A DNA stretch of 64,000 nt from assembly GCA_008973525.1 (NCBI GenBank), contig WACJ01000308.1, positions 336,886 through 400,885 on the forward strand, read 5' to 3'. The notes under the pieces were generated by a model that was not told the DNA's origin, ran no database searches, and was given only the letters and a program-made list of their open reading frames with translations. The position numbers and the translations under genes were made by a program. This document shows positions 37,091 to 47,863 of the stretch, piece after piece. This stretch comes from Stenopsyche tienmushanensis. Lineage: Eukaryota; Arthropoda; Insecta; Trichoptera; Stenopsychidae. The first letter of the stretch is position 1; each line of letters begins with the position of its first letter.

Positions 37091-37168
37091 TTAGTGTCTG
37101 ACATAGTTGTTAGGGAAGAATAGCTGCGGATGGTGGTAGTAGGTGAACGGCTGTTGAGGAACGAACGT
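37091..37168 (-). CDS. Coding exon 4 (C-terminus)
   Basis: The acceptor is GTTGTTCCAG|ACG. Twenty-five codons follow in phase 0 (TFVPQQPFTYYHHPQLFFPN and a short tail ending VRH), then TAA. The Tyr-Tyr-His-His and Phe-Phe composition continues the aromatic character of the upstream exon, which supports the join. It is too short to be found as a simple open reading frame. Confidence 0.78.
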   Translation of the reverse strand, partial: TFVPQQPFTYYHHPQLFFPNNYVRH

Positions 37169-40100
37169 CTGGAACAACATATAAAAAATAATTATATTTC
37201 TTCAAAGATTTTAGAAATCATCGCTCTTTATAGCTCTTTTCGTCTTGAAATGGCCATTTAAGCGCTTTCGTTCACGTTGAAGTATCAATACATATCGATA
37301 CAATCGGAAACGGAAACAGATGAAAGTGAGTAAAGATTTGATCTCCGTTTCTGAACTATAAATCAAAGTTAATCCTATGATTTATGATTTAAAAAGTGAA
37401 ATCAAATATTTTTATCACTATCTTATCTTAATATTTTTGCAAGATATGAAAAATCTGTAACTGCTAAGTCTTTTTAACAACGTAAATTAAAATTGCAACA
37501 TCTTAATTAAAACTATAATCTGATGGCAATGTTGAAATAATCGATTGAAAATCTCAATGGGTTAGTGTTTGTATTTAAATGAAAAAATGATGTTAAATGT
37601 AAATTTACCTGTTGTGGTGACTTCTTGACTCTCTGTGCTAAAATTTTATCGTAAGACAAGTCGAGATCATGAGGATGCTCGTGGCTCTCGAAGATGTTGT
37701 TCGATTCAATTGAATTGTGCTTATCGTGGAAGTATTTGTTCGTCTTGAAGAACTTCCTTGGATCTTTATCCTGTTCCGGTGTGAAATATTTGAAACCGTA
37801 TCCGGGAATATATCTGATTCCGAGCTCTGGCACCTGGTGGCTGTTGTAATTTTCGGCGCTTCCGCTCTTCTTCTCGATGTTTTGATAATTTTCTTCGTTG
37901 TGGTTGTTGTAGTCATGTTGGTTGTTCTGGTTTTGATTATTTTGATAAGTGCCTTGCGTTGGTGCTGTCTTTGTGGGTTGCGCATACGCCTTGACGAAAG
38001 ATTGTGCTGCTGAGAGGGTCGAAGCTGGTGGTGGAGGAGCAGGTTTCGGTTGGGAATATACCACTTGAGTGTAGCGGGTTTGGCCACCTGGAGGTCGCAA
38101 CGTCGTGGTAGATTGTGATGAAGGTGCTTTGGTGGTGAAGATGTGCGCCAACTGTGGTGGTACTGGTGCTCTATAATACAATCATCAATCATATCAATGT
38201 TCTTTCACAAAAAAACTAATTTTAAACATAATTTAAATATTTACTTGTACGGATTTGGATTCGGTATATCATCAGTCTCTTCCCAAACTGGCGCTGGCGC
38301 TCTGTAAGGTGGACGTGGTGGTGCAGTTGGAGGAGAAGGTGTTGGTGGTATTATTGGTCCACCACTCGTCCCAAATGTGACACTGATGCCACTGACTTGA
38401 CCCAAGTAGATCGCCAACATCGTCAAGTATACCTGCTGCAAAACGAGTTGGCTTTGAGGATTAGATGTCTAAAAATAAAAGCCCTACTCTACTTTCTAAA
38501 GGTTCCGTTAGTGTTTTTGTTGAACGACGTTTGAACAAGTTCAAGCTCTATTCATTCTGAATTAATAATTTCGATCATTTAATTCTGATCAGACCATTTA
38601 TGCAAAAAAAAATATAATAATATTACAACTCACACGTACATCGAATCATCTTGATGAATCGTCTTGAAATAAGTATTTATAAAAAATCTTAAAAATTATA
38701 TAAAATTTATTTTTTAATCCCTTACGTATTGATGATTTTATAAAACAAACTATAAGGTAATCAACCTAAATTGATCTTTGATAATAAGTACAATAAAAAA
38801 ATCAATTCAAAATATTTATATAACCGATGCTTTCAGTGAGAGACACCCAACTGCGAGACTTCAATAACGAACCACTTTATCAAATTTCGATATGTCCAAC
38901 TTAAAAAAACCGGGAAAAATATGATTCGCGTATTACAATTTTACCCTAAGATATCGGATGCAAAATCCTCTTTTCCCCCAGGATTTCCATACCTAATGTG
39001 CAAAATAGTCACGATCTCAAGCCTTATATAATAGCTTTTTGACCGTTCTAGTTTATTTTGTAACCAATTTTAACAAAGGCAAACAGACCGATAAACAATT
39101 AATTAATATATTACATTTATATTTTTTATGTCCAAAAATTACTTATTTACTTAAGGTATAAAGAGAGCTTTTTATTCATACACCATCGCGTGTCAAGGTC
39201 GGTCGTATCAACTGACGCATACAAACACGCGCAAAAAAGCCAACAATTTATACATTCAAAACCATGCATATATTTATTTTTACCAAATATATTCATAAGA
39301 AGTATCTTGAATCAATAACTGCTGGCGAATAAGGTAAATTTGCGCTAAAAATGTTAAACTTCTCGAACGCTTAATTATTGAGCGCCCAGTAAAGCAGGTA
39401 AAAACAGTTGCAAAACGCTGATTTATGAAGCTCATTCCATCCTTTTGTGCAGATCCAATTTTTGGCTTTTGTAATTTAATTTATCGTTGTTTATATTTTA
39501 AATTATTGTGGGACTCTGTTTCAATAAGATGTTCCATGTGAACACAATGTTAGTCTCGGCAAAAGAGCTCTTGCAAAACGTTGACACTAACAAATTAAGA
39601 TTTATATGTTTTTACAGCCGGCTAAATAAATAATTGGAGATGGATGTCTTCGCTTCCATATCTAGTTCTTTTGATGTGAAACGTATTCAGAATTTAATTT
39701 ATAGATTGGTGTGCCAACAGCACCATTATCCTTCATATTGTCGACATTATAATGGAATGTAAGAGGCTATAGACGGTATCATTGTTTCAACAAGAAGAAA
39801 AAACTGCTTATACAAGAACTGTTACCACGAATTCTCCATTAACGATATTAATCGCATTTGCTGTAAATGAACCCACTTATCAATCTAGGAAGTGTGTTTT
39901 AATTTTGTTCAAATATTATTTCAATGCATACAAATTAGACATTAGAGCAGATCGAAGATTGGCTGTCCATTTTCACTTCTTGTATGTCTATTTTCTTTGT
40001 CCGTTCTAATAATGTACGTGATTTGCTACCGTTAGCAGCTTGCGCGATATGCCGACGGATGAATCGAACTTTCATCAATGCGTTCTTGTGACTTAACCCA

Positions 40101-43100
40101 TTGCTCAATGATTGGCACGTATGATGTAACGGATTGAGATTAATATAGTTCAAGATTATATAGTTGTAATAATATTGCTTCTTTGCCACGGATTCTTCGC
40201 GAGAAAAAAACGAAGAAGGTCGAAGCATTTCCATCGATCAAAATACAAAGAACCACTTATCCAGATGGTAGACGATATAATCTGCAGTAAGCGGTCAACG
40301 ACTTATTTTAAGGCAATTTTAATAATATGTCCAAAATTTGTGTCAAGGTCCTTCGCCTTAATTAATTAATTTCAATCAATGAAGTATGACTTTTTGACTT
40401 TTTAAAATTAAAAGCAATTTTCTCCTTTTTGTTCTTTCTGATCAAATTCAGGTCAAAGTAATGATGCCAAAATATGCTCAATTAATTTAATTTATCGATT
40501 TAAAACAGCAAAAGTATCTCAAAACTAATCACATTTTGCTATTCATGAGAGGACGATCAATTGAAAAATGGCCATCGAATTGTTAATCGATTCTTCGTTC
40601 GAAAACTCCATGTAAATTTAACGAAGATTTAAAGTCTCTTCAATAATACTCTATTTATATTCGTCGATTCAATGAATTTAATGATTCTATATTTAACCAT
40701 TATAACGATGATACATTTGAGCATCACGTTGATTTTTTCCTTGCAAATCTTACAAAAAAACGAGAGATTTGACTCTATGTATTCCAGAACGCGCTTTCCT
40801 GTAAAATCGATATAATCATCAGGAGTAGGTTTTCATTGCATTCCAAGGAAAGCTTTTCAGTCTTTAAGAACCATCCTTACCTAAACGATCGATTGAGTAA
40901 GAGTTCAAAAAAATAATTAAATCCGAAGGTGATATTACCTTTAATATCGAGCGTATGAAAAGCTGATGGCCCCGTCACATGAATTAATATTAAAGTCTTT
41001 ATTAATTCTATAGTGAACTATGTATAGCTATTCTATGATGACAGCATAATATCTTATAACACATCACTCAATAAGTTAGTAAGATTTTTTTTTTGAAAGA
41101 ATTGCGAAAAAGCGATCCCAAATAAAGAGTTAAAAATGAAAAAATATCCCACGCACTTATTGAGTAATGTGTTAATATACTCGTATACGGGTTGTTTAGC
41201 AAATGGACCGGCATATTTTTTTGGAGTTAGGAGGGTATTTTGCTATGTTTCATACAAAAACTCAATATCCTAAGAGTCAGGATTGTCAAAAATTTTTTTT
41301 TTCAATATTTTGAAAAAATATTTTCTAAATTCTTTAAACAAAAAACGAAAAAGTATTTTGAACTTAACATAGTTTAGTTTTAAAATTTTCCCTAAAAAGT
41401 CGTTAAATTTGAAGAGGAACAACTAAAAGAGTTACTCTTTAGTTGTCTAAAGTAGCATTTTATGATTATTCTTTCAATTATAATTTATTTTGTGGGCATT
41501 TCTGTCGTATAAATTAGTTCTTTTGCATGTCACTATACAAATAAACTCAGTGGTGTCAGGTCTGCAGAATATGCGAGCCACTGAATAGGGCACGTCCCCA
41601 GGCTCCACAGGCAAATCCAGTGGTGTCAGATCTGGAGACTGTGTGAGCTACGGAATATGGGGATGTCTCTAGGCAAAGAAATCCAGTGGTGTCAGATCTG
41701 GAGAACGTGCGGGCCATGGAATAGGACCGCCAAAAAATGAATCTACACGATAGACTACTTCAGACAACTACAGTTGAATAAGAAACCATGACATGTGACA
41801 AACCAAACTGTGTAAGGCAGTTATGGAATACTTGTCTACGGATGGGTCGCCATTGCAATCATTTTAGAAAGCTACACGCACTAAACTGTATGAAGAATGT
41901 AATGTCTGGTTTGACATCTTACCGAAGAAAGAGAAAGACAATGACAATAAATATCTGCGCATGCGCACTATAAATAAATATTTTCTATGATTGGCGCGAA
42001 TATATATATTTTTATTTACGTTAAAAATGGGATTTAATCCGCATCCGACAGGAGACCTGAAATATCGAATAGAGGTACAAAAATAATTTTAATTTTACCT
42101 CTCAAATAATTAGTAAACACGATCAGATACCCGTTTTTGACGAAAATAATAATAAATAAATATTTTCATATGTGCATTATATACAAGGTGTTTTGCACGT
42201 CCCTAGACAAAAAAATCCAATGGTGTCAGATCTGGAGACAGTGCGAGCCACGGAATAGGACACGTCACCAGTCGAATAAATCCAGCGATACCAAAAGAGG
42301 TGACCAATTTGAACAAATTTTGTCTTAAGCTTAAAATGTATTTTCTTGTAACTGGTATCGCTTCAAGTTTAACGACTTATTGAATGATTTGTATAACATG
42401 TAGCATATTGTTGGAAAGGGTATAAATTAGAGATTATTTTAAAACTGTTAAAACCAAAACAGTATTTTTGTGTTATTACTACAGATGAAAAATTTGATGA
42501 AAATGATAATTTAAAGATGAAATTTTGGGTATTTTTTAAAAATGCTTTAAATAAATCTATTTTGACCACTCTGATATTTAGGATATTTAGCCTATGTGTG
42601 CAACTTAGCAAAAGACCCCCTAACTCCCAAAAAAGAATTGTGGGCCCATGTGCAAAACATCCTGTATATTAGAATTATATCGAATTAGCATAAATCATGA
42701 CACTGAATTTATCGTAGTTGCACTTGACCAATTGACCTCTCACTATCCTAGTACTATAGCTTAGACCTTTAGATATTAATGGATATTATATTCATCCGGA
42801 GATTGAGAGGTAAATTCGTTAATTAAACTGGCATTAAAGAAAATCATATTAATACCTAATCAGTGTTTATTAATTATAAACGTTTGAAGAATGTATTGAT
42901 TCTATCAGAAACAATTCGATATTTGCTTTGAATCGATATCATCCTTCAGCTATAGTCAATTGGCATATTGCTATTCCTAAAACACAATTCAAATGCTACA
43001 TTATCATACTCTGCGACTGATAAAAAAGGCCCATATATGCCAAAATTGAGCAAGTCATTTTTGTTATTAGAATCCACCGTTACCCAACCGAACCCGACAT

Positions 43101-46100
43101 TAGAATTCTTAGAGTTGTCTCATTTCAACATTTCGGATTTGAGTCGCACAATGCGAAAATTTCGGCATCGACATTCAGATGCGAAGATTGCTCCGATTGT
43201 TTATTCTTCCAACTCACTTCTACTTCATTATACCAATTACTTGCTCCATTCACGTAATCCAATTTTAATCTGTTCTCATCATTGACGCTACATTACCAAA
43301 TAATTATACAAAGCAATGTCGCTTGCACAAAACGATTGCAGCCTTAGGAGCACATTTATGCGTCTATCGCAAAAAAATGCCACTACAAATATGTTGGCAC
43401 GTTCACTTTGCGCATTTTTTTTCATCGAATTTAATCTCGACGAGACGTATCTAGTGCAGTGTGAGACTTTGAAATTGTCACCATGATTAATGGGTTTTAG
43501 TGACAACCCACCCAGAAGGTTGATGTCTTTCAAAGCGAGCCGTGGATTATGCGGCAGGCTTTATCAAAATGTAGGCGTACTGGATAATTGCGCAATGACT
43601 TAGAGTCATCCAGCTGCACTGAAAGATATCGTTGGGTGACTGCATCATAGATCTCTTTTCATATCGAAGAATTTGCATCTGAGCAACATACATTATATCA
43701 GATCCAAGATGAAGCAATTATGCGTAATATATCTTCTTTTATGTGACAATTTCTCACGTTGATAACATGTTTTCATTTTCAGTTATCGCTTTCAGATAGC
43801 TCAAACCATGCGCTATTTAACACTCCTTGATTTCAACACCCCACACGAATTTGTACCATTGTTTAACATTAATTAATTCTAATGGCCTCGATATTTGTAG
43901 GTCTTTGACAAGAAATAAAATATTTCAAAAGTTTTCGTACAAATTTCATTACTGAAATTTATTGACACGGTTACCAAAGATTCATTGATACTAAAACACA
44001 TTTTATTACCCTAACATTTACAATTCTAAACACACAATAATATTTAAACATCTAAGGTGATATTTAACGTAATGTTATAATAAAAAATTAGCTCAGGATA
44101 ATACATCACTCAATAAGTTCGTAGGAATTTTTTCCACTTTTCAACTTTTTCTTCTTCATTTGGGGTATTTTTTGCAAATGTAAAAATATGCTAGAAATAA
44201 ATTTAACCTCTCATTGTCCGATTTTAATAATAAATAAACATTTTCATGTTATCTTTTTAAGATTAAATCAAGATATTAAAGTCATTAGTATGTTCACGTA
44301 TTAATGTTGTTGGAAGCTTTTTTAACATCTCAAAGTTAAAACACATTATCTAAAGTGAATACTCTTTCTGTATCATTTGAATCCGTTCGCAGCATATGCG
44401 GGATTCCTCATCCACGGGATAACAGTGACTTCCTTCAATAGAATGATATGATACAGCATATCGATTAATTGCTTCATAACCTTAATTATTATTTACATGC
44501 TTTATGATGGAGCTGCTGTAATAAAACATGATTTTATTAATTTTCAAAGAGTAAATCAACGATAAGTGTGGTTTTAATCACGACCTAGGCAGATCCATGC
44601 GTTTTCAAGACTACTCGTTGCTCCGAACTTTTGAATACCATTAAAATTACTTTTTTAAAAGTTTAAAATTACAAAAAAATAGCTGACTGTGACACGTGAA
44701 TCAAATCTATGATAGCATACCGTGATTTTAAGCAATAAAAGGTTGCAATATTTTATCTTTGGCGTAATAAATTCATCAAATGTTAAGATCATGACTCCCA
44801 TTTAGAACATGTCCTTCCAACAAGTCTATTGTAAAATATTTAAAATCAGCTTCTGTGTTAGATAGTTAAATTTGCTTTAAACGGAACCTTCATCTGTCAA
44901 ACGGAATAACAAACCTTTAGCTTGTGTTTTACAATATGATCATTGTTTCTCCTTGTATGGTCATGAAGATTAATTTATCGACCGGTTCGGACTCTAATAA
45001 CGATGCACCATTAGTTGAGATCACGAACGACATGGATCAACGAGCATTAAGTATGATATTTATGATCATGATCGCACATCTGGGAGTATCTAAACGCCTA
45101 CGTGGGTTTATTAAATATTTCCATACGCTGTCAGCGTGTAATCTCATAGAATGCAGTTGGCCACATTATCTACCATTCGTGGCTATTTAATTGGATCTTC
45201 ATGCAAGCAAGAAGAATTTGAGAAAATCTCTTGAGGATGCTTTCAAAACCAGGCTCGGGAGCTTCCGGATTCGATGATCTTTGATCTTATTTATTGCCAC
45301 CGTTTGAAGAATATTTGCTTATGTATTCAATTGAAAGGATGTTATATAAAAAGTTATCAATTGATTGGCCAATAAATTGTGGTGCTAAATCTGACGCCTG
45401 GCGATGATCAATTTACTTAAGTTTAATTACTTCCATCAAAAAAGTGGTAGATGCCTTACGCATGAAGGTGTTCTTTTCCAAATCTGTCAGAATTTATTAA
45501 TAAGCATTCGACGATCAATGATGATCACATATGGAAACATGAAGGCCGATTTCTTACTTGAGCTAATAAAATTTAAAAAAACGATTCAGACTACCATAAT
45601 TTATAAAATAAATATGAATGCTAGAGTATGCAAGCAATTACAGAAGTAATTGAATGCTCGCACGTATTGATTCATAGGCATGATTTGATAATAAATATTA
45701 ATTAAAAAATATTTTAATAGTAATATACGATCATTGTCAAAAGATGGCAGGCAATTTTAATAAATTTAATGATTTTAATATTCCATTATATAATTTCGCC
45801 GATTAAATATTATTTAAAATATTTATATGCTCTATAATGTGAATTTGTATGATTTAAAATTGCGTAAAAATAATTATAGGACATACATCATTGTCATCAT
45901 CACAATACTACAACTATATATTTTCATTGTAGAACTAAAGCATTTTCAATGTTTATTGGTAGCAAAAAAATATTTCTGGAATACATGAAATCCAGTCCCT
46001 CCAATTCCGGGATCCCGGATTCCGGGTAGTTTTAGGTGCTCATGAATCCCGGGACTAGTAAACGTAATTCCGAAAAATTCGGGATTGAAATTTTTATCTA

Positions 46101-47863
46101 ACAGAAATCGTACATCTCACAAACACGATGAACGATACTAAATCGAGACATTCTCGCCGAAATCTGGACGCTTGGAAACAGTGGCGTAACTAAGAATTGG
46201 TGAGCCTAGGCAACACCCAGAGGCAGTAACTGTCTAATCTATGCATACATACATAGCGCACATATTTGTTTTTCAAAATTTTTATATTAAACTTTCCCTC
46301 CCGGTGATATATTTACTACACCTCGACTATAATAATGGGAATATCGATATGAAATATAATAGATACGGGGTTCAGAATTTTTTGTATTCCACCGTAATAT
46401 AATCGCGAATCACATCAAAATATTATAGTATATAAGTATTCATCTGCAGCGACGGAAATAAATAATTTGTCAGTTAATCAGGAATTTTGCGATTTTTAGT
46501 ACGTGATAGAAAGGAATTTTATCAGTCACATTGATGGTGTTATACGAAAATGGGGACCCACGTGGCCATCAACTCGAACTAGCATTTAAATATCTGATGA
46601 CGATACCTCCAATGAGTGTTGAGGCTGAGCGTACATTTTCAGCAGCAAGTTTCCTGGCTTCCAAAATCCAGGAAACCATCAAGCTATTTTTTATATTAAA
46701 CAGATGGACTTATTAGTATTTTTTGATTAAATTCATCAATGTTATTTCTTAAACTATTGAAAATCCCGGTGCCGGGATCCCGGGAGTGATCCCAAGATGA
46801 TCTAATGCAATCCCGAAATCCCGGTATCAAAATTTTGACTCGAGATTGGACTCAATAAGTTCGCAGGATCACAAAATAGTTTTGGCCTAACCTAAATTGA
46901 AGTTGCATGAGATAGATGGCACCTTAAAAATATCAGAGAGTGGATTCATCAATTTACATCAACATTTGTCCATGAGAAAGCTCAGTTCGAAGTAGGTACC
47001 GCGTTTGCTCACATTCAACAATACGGAAATGCGTCGACAATTCAGAGTTCTTTTTCAGCGCAAAAACATTTTTTTTATGCAATATGTAACAGTAGATAAA
47101 AATATGTATCTATCGCTTTGATTTAGAGTCAAATCAGCAGTAAGCTGTGCGGACAGCAACCTATCACAATTACCCCGAATGAGGAAAATAAAAGTGTAAA
47201 GTGAAAACAATCCTACGAACTTATTGAGTAATGCGTTTCGATAGATACGCCGTGAAGCCACGCTTTTGTGATTTTATTATTCTGGATATTTTCTAAATAG
47301 TATAAAAACACAAATTACAAAATATAGTCAAAGAAAGACATTATAATTATATTAAGAATACTGCACTTTGTACAGTAACTTGTAAACCCGCGTAAAAATA
47401 TCCACGTAAGTCTATGCTTTACTATGCTAAAATTCTTGGTAACATAAATACATGTATAATTATAGAAGAATTTAAATTTGAAGTATTTACAAAGGCTTAA
47501 TAAGAAAAATGTTGTTAATAAAATAATTTAAAAAATATAAGAGTACTTTGATTATTAATACAATTTTCATTAAATCAATATGATTTAATATATTATACAA
47601 AGATGCTGCATATCTTCAATTGACAATGAAATCAATCCTTCAATACAATCATCAAGAATGTGAAAGGTAATATTTGCTCGACTTAGATGAAGATGGCCTC
47701 GTGCGTTAAAAGGTTCCAACTTCAATTACAATTTATTTTTTACCAGCAAAGTTGTATGCCCATAAATTGTTCTGTTGAATTTGAGCTCATTTTGTGCAAT
47801 TAGTATTGATTTATGGGAAAAAATAATACTTACTGAAAACGTTTGTCTTCTTTGAGCGGCCAT
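37091..47863 (-). CDS. Secreted Pro/Gln/Asn-rich protein, four coding exons
   Basis: Spliced from 47863..47834, 38435..38245, 38170..37609 and 37168..37091, this gives a 286-residue protein ending in TAA. Residues 1-10 (MAAQRRQTFS) lead into a hydrophobic stretch (about 11-24, QVYLTMLAIYLGQV) and a likely signal-peptidase site after VSG, so the product is probably secreted. Residues 27-75 are Pro-rich (PPTPSPPTAPPRPP). Residues about 75-150 are Pro/Ser/Thr-rich, with PKPAPPPP, then Gln/Asn-rich. About 190-205 is an aromatic motif, GIRYIPGYGFKYF; then a charged His/Asp/Lys region; the tail is Tyr/His/Phe-rich. Composition resembles extracellular matrix or cuticle-associated proteins, but I see no chitin-binding Rebers-Riddiford consensus and do not recognise the family. 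Introns are 9398, 74 and 440 bp. All junctions are GT/AG and phases agree (0, 2, 0). The link to the first exon across 9.4 kb is inference; the three downstream exons are firmer. Confidence 0.8.
37609..38170 (-). CDS. Coding exon 3 (main body of the secreted protein)
   Basis: The acceptor is TATTATAG|A and the donor is CAACAG|GTAAATTT. The frame is open for 187 codons plus one base, and low complexity is confined to Pro/Thr and Gln/Asn stretches. The most conserved-looking part is ELGIRYIPGYGFKYFTPEQ. A 184-codon frame overlaps on the same strand, but it is Thr/Arg-rich without a signal peptide or splice logic, so I treat it as a shadow. Confidence 0.88.
38245..38435 (-). CDS. Coding exon 2 (hydrophobic core and Pro-rich segment)
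   Basis: The acceptor is a tandem TGCAGCAG, so the exon can start at CAG (38435) or three bases later at GTA. It encodes the signal-peptide core, then GTSGGPIIPPTPSPPTAPP, then an acidic EETDD patch. It ends at TACAA|GTAAAT in phase 2; the split codon becomes AAA (Lys) when joined to exon 3. The 74-bp intron below it is of typical insect minimum size. Confidence 0.85.
40765..41045 (+). repeat. LINE tail, diverged copy 2
   Basis: Shares the order GTATTCCAGAA, CTTTCC, GAGTAGTTTTC-like, TTTAATATCGAGCG and CTATGATGA with 23996-24354, at clearly lower identity. Lies directly before the 118-bp mariner MITE. Confidence 0.6.
41057..41174. mobile_element. Mariner-type MITE, 118 bp
   Basis: It is a near-complete palindrome: the left arm TAACACATCACTCAATAAGT and the complemented right arm TAACACATTACTCAATAAGT differ at one base. 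The terminal motif ACTCAATAAGT is the same as in the mariner at 46850-47235, so that mariner family is the likely source of the transposase. It lies between a LINE tail and a family D element. Confidence 0.75.
41545..41740 (-). repeat. Tandem ~65-bp transposase-box units (3 units)
   Basis: GGTGTCAG recurs at 41552, 41622 and 41688 (spacing 70 and 66). The last unit is cleanest; its complement reads SPDLTPLDFFA. The array ends at GGACCGCC, as it does in copies 1 and 2 (GGCCGCC), so the array has a fixed right border. Confidence 0.78.
41784..42110. repeat. Unit M, copy 2
   Basis: The second copy of the block at 34056-34425, here inside the family D composite. The left border is sharp: homology begins at AACCATGACATG, immediately after a family D segment (CAGTTGAATAAG). 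Confidence 0.7.
42190..42295 (-). pseudogene. Single transposase-box unit next to the element end
   Basis: The complement reads CPIPWLALSPDLTPLDFFV, then TAG in place of an expected Trp, then GRAKH. The pattern W..(R/L)SPDLTPLDFF.WG is the third catalytic block in a group of insect IS630/Tc1/mariner-type transposases. Here it stands alone beside the inverted end, and may be closest to the ancestral arrangement. Confidence 0.65.
44102..44175. mobile_element. One-ended remnant of the ACTCAATAAGTT MITE
   Basis: It starts TACATCACTCAATAAGTTCG and runs into sequence similar to the inside of the 118-bp MITE (TTTTCAACTTTTT and CATTTGGGG). The opposite inverted end is not found nearby, so this is a decayed or truncated copy. 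Confidence 0.5.
45993..46849 (+). mobile_element. hAT remnant, copy 3, with CCGGGAT-rich ends
   Basis: The left end CAGTCCCTCCAATTCCGGGA is followed by repeated CCGGGAT units. The right side (46760-46835) carries the same units, with CCGGGATCCCGGG. The forward strand at 46540-46665 reads LAFKYLMTIPPMSVEAERTF and SAASFLASKIQE, the hAT C-terminal dimerisation domain; the remainder of the transposase is gone. A second end-like motif (CAGTGGCGTAACTA, 46185) lies inside and is shared by copies 1 and 2. No 8-bp duplication is visible; the right end is obscured by the adjoining mariner. Confidence 0.7.
46850..47235 (+). mobile_element. Irritans-like mariner remnant with inverted ends
   Basis: The ends are ACTCAATAAGTTCGCAGGAT at left and, inverted at right, ACTCAATAAGTTCGTAGGAT. 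In between, 46897-47121 reads LKLHEIDGTLKISESGFINL, then LHQHLSMRKLSSK, a stop, VPRLLTFN and YVTVDKN. This is the helix-turn-helix to first-Asp portion of the mariner subgroup that includes the SETMAR transposase domain. The catalytic C-terminus is deleted (386 bp remain). It abuts the hAT remnant with no spacer, so it probably inserted at or cut the hAT end. Confidence 0.75.
47834..47863 (-). CDS. Coding exon 1 (start codon and signal-peptide n-region)
   Basis: On the minus strand ATG lies in an AACATGGCC context, close to the insect start consensus. Ten codons (MAAQRRQTFS) follow, then a strong donor, TCA|GTAAGTA. It ends in phase 0 and exon 2 opens in phase 0. Exon 2 alone begins in the middle of a hydrophobic segment with only an internal Met, so it needs an upstream exon, and the basic Arg-Arg stretch here suits a signal-peptide n-region. 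Linkage rests on phase, strand and this fit, not on a transcript. Confidence 0.6.

Larger units (their letters stand above)
41186..42667. mobile_element. Family D element, copy 3, composite
   Basis: Outer arms are long inverted repeats: TACGGGTTGTTTAGCAAATG at left and, complemented at right, TACAGGATGTTTTGCACATG. Similarity can be followed for roughly 110 bp. Inside are three tandem units (41545-41740), unit M (41784-42110), then a second left-type end (TACAAGGTGTTTTGCACGTC, 42182) followed by one tandem unit (42190-42295). It therefore looks like two family D copies joined, or one copy with an internal duplication. Confidence 0.7.
38436..47833 (-). other. First intron of the secreted-protein gene, transposon-filled
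   Basis: The inferred 9398-bp intron holds a LINE tail copy (40765-41045), a mariner-type MITE (41057-41174), a family D element with duplicated unit M (41186-42667), a half-MITE (44102-44175), a hAT remnant (45993-46849) and a mariner (46850-47235). The remainder (38440-40760, 42670-44100, 44180-45990, 47240-47830) is AT-rich with no convincing exon. Confidence 0.5.

Noticed and set aside
37717..38013. 98-codon plus-strand frame rich in Val/Leu/Ile
   Set aside because: Antisense to the Gln/Asn-rich part of exon 3; the hydrophobic composition is what Asn/Gln codons give when read in reverse.
37638..38192. 184-codon minus frame overlapping exon 3
   Set aside because: Same strand, other frame. 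Arg/Thr/His-rich translation without signal peptide, and it ignores the good splice sites used by the real exon.
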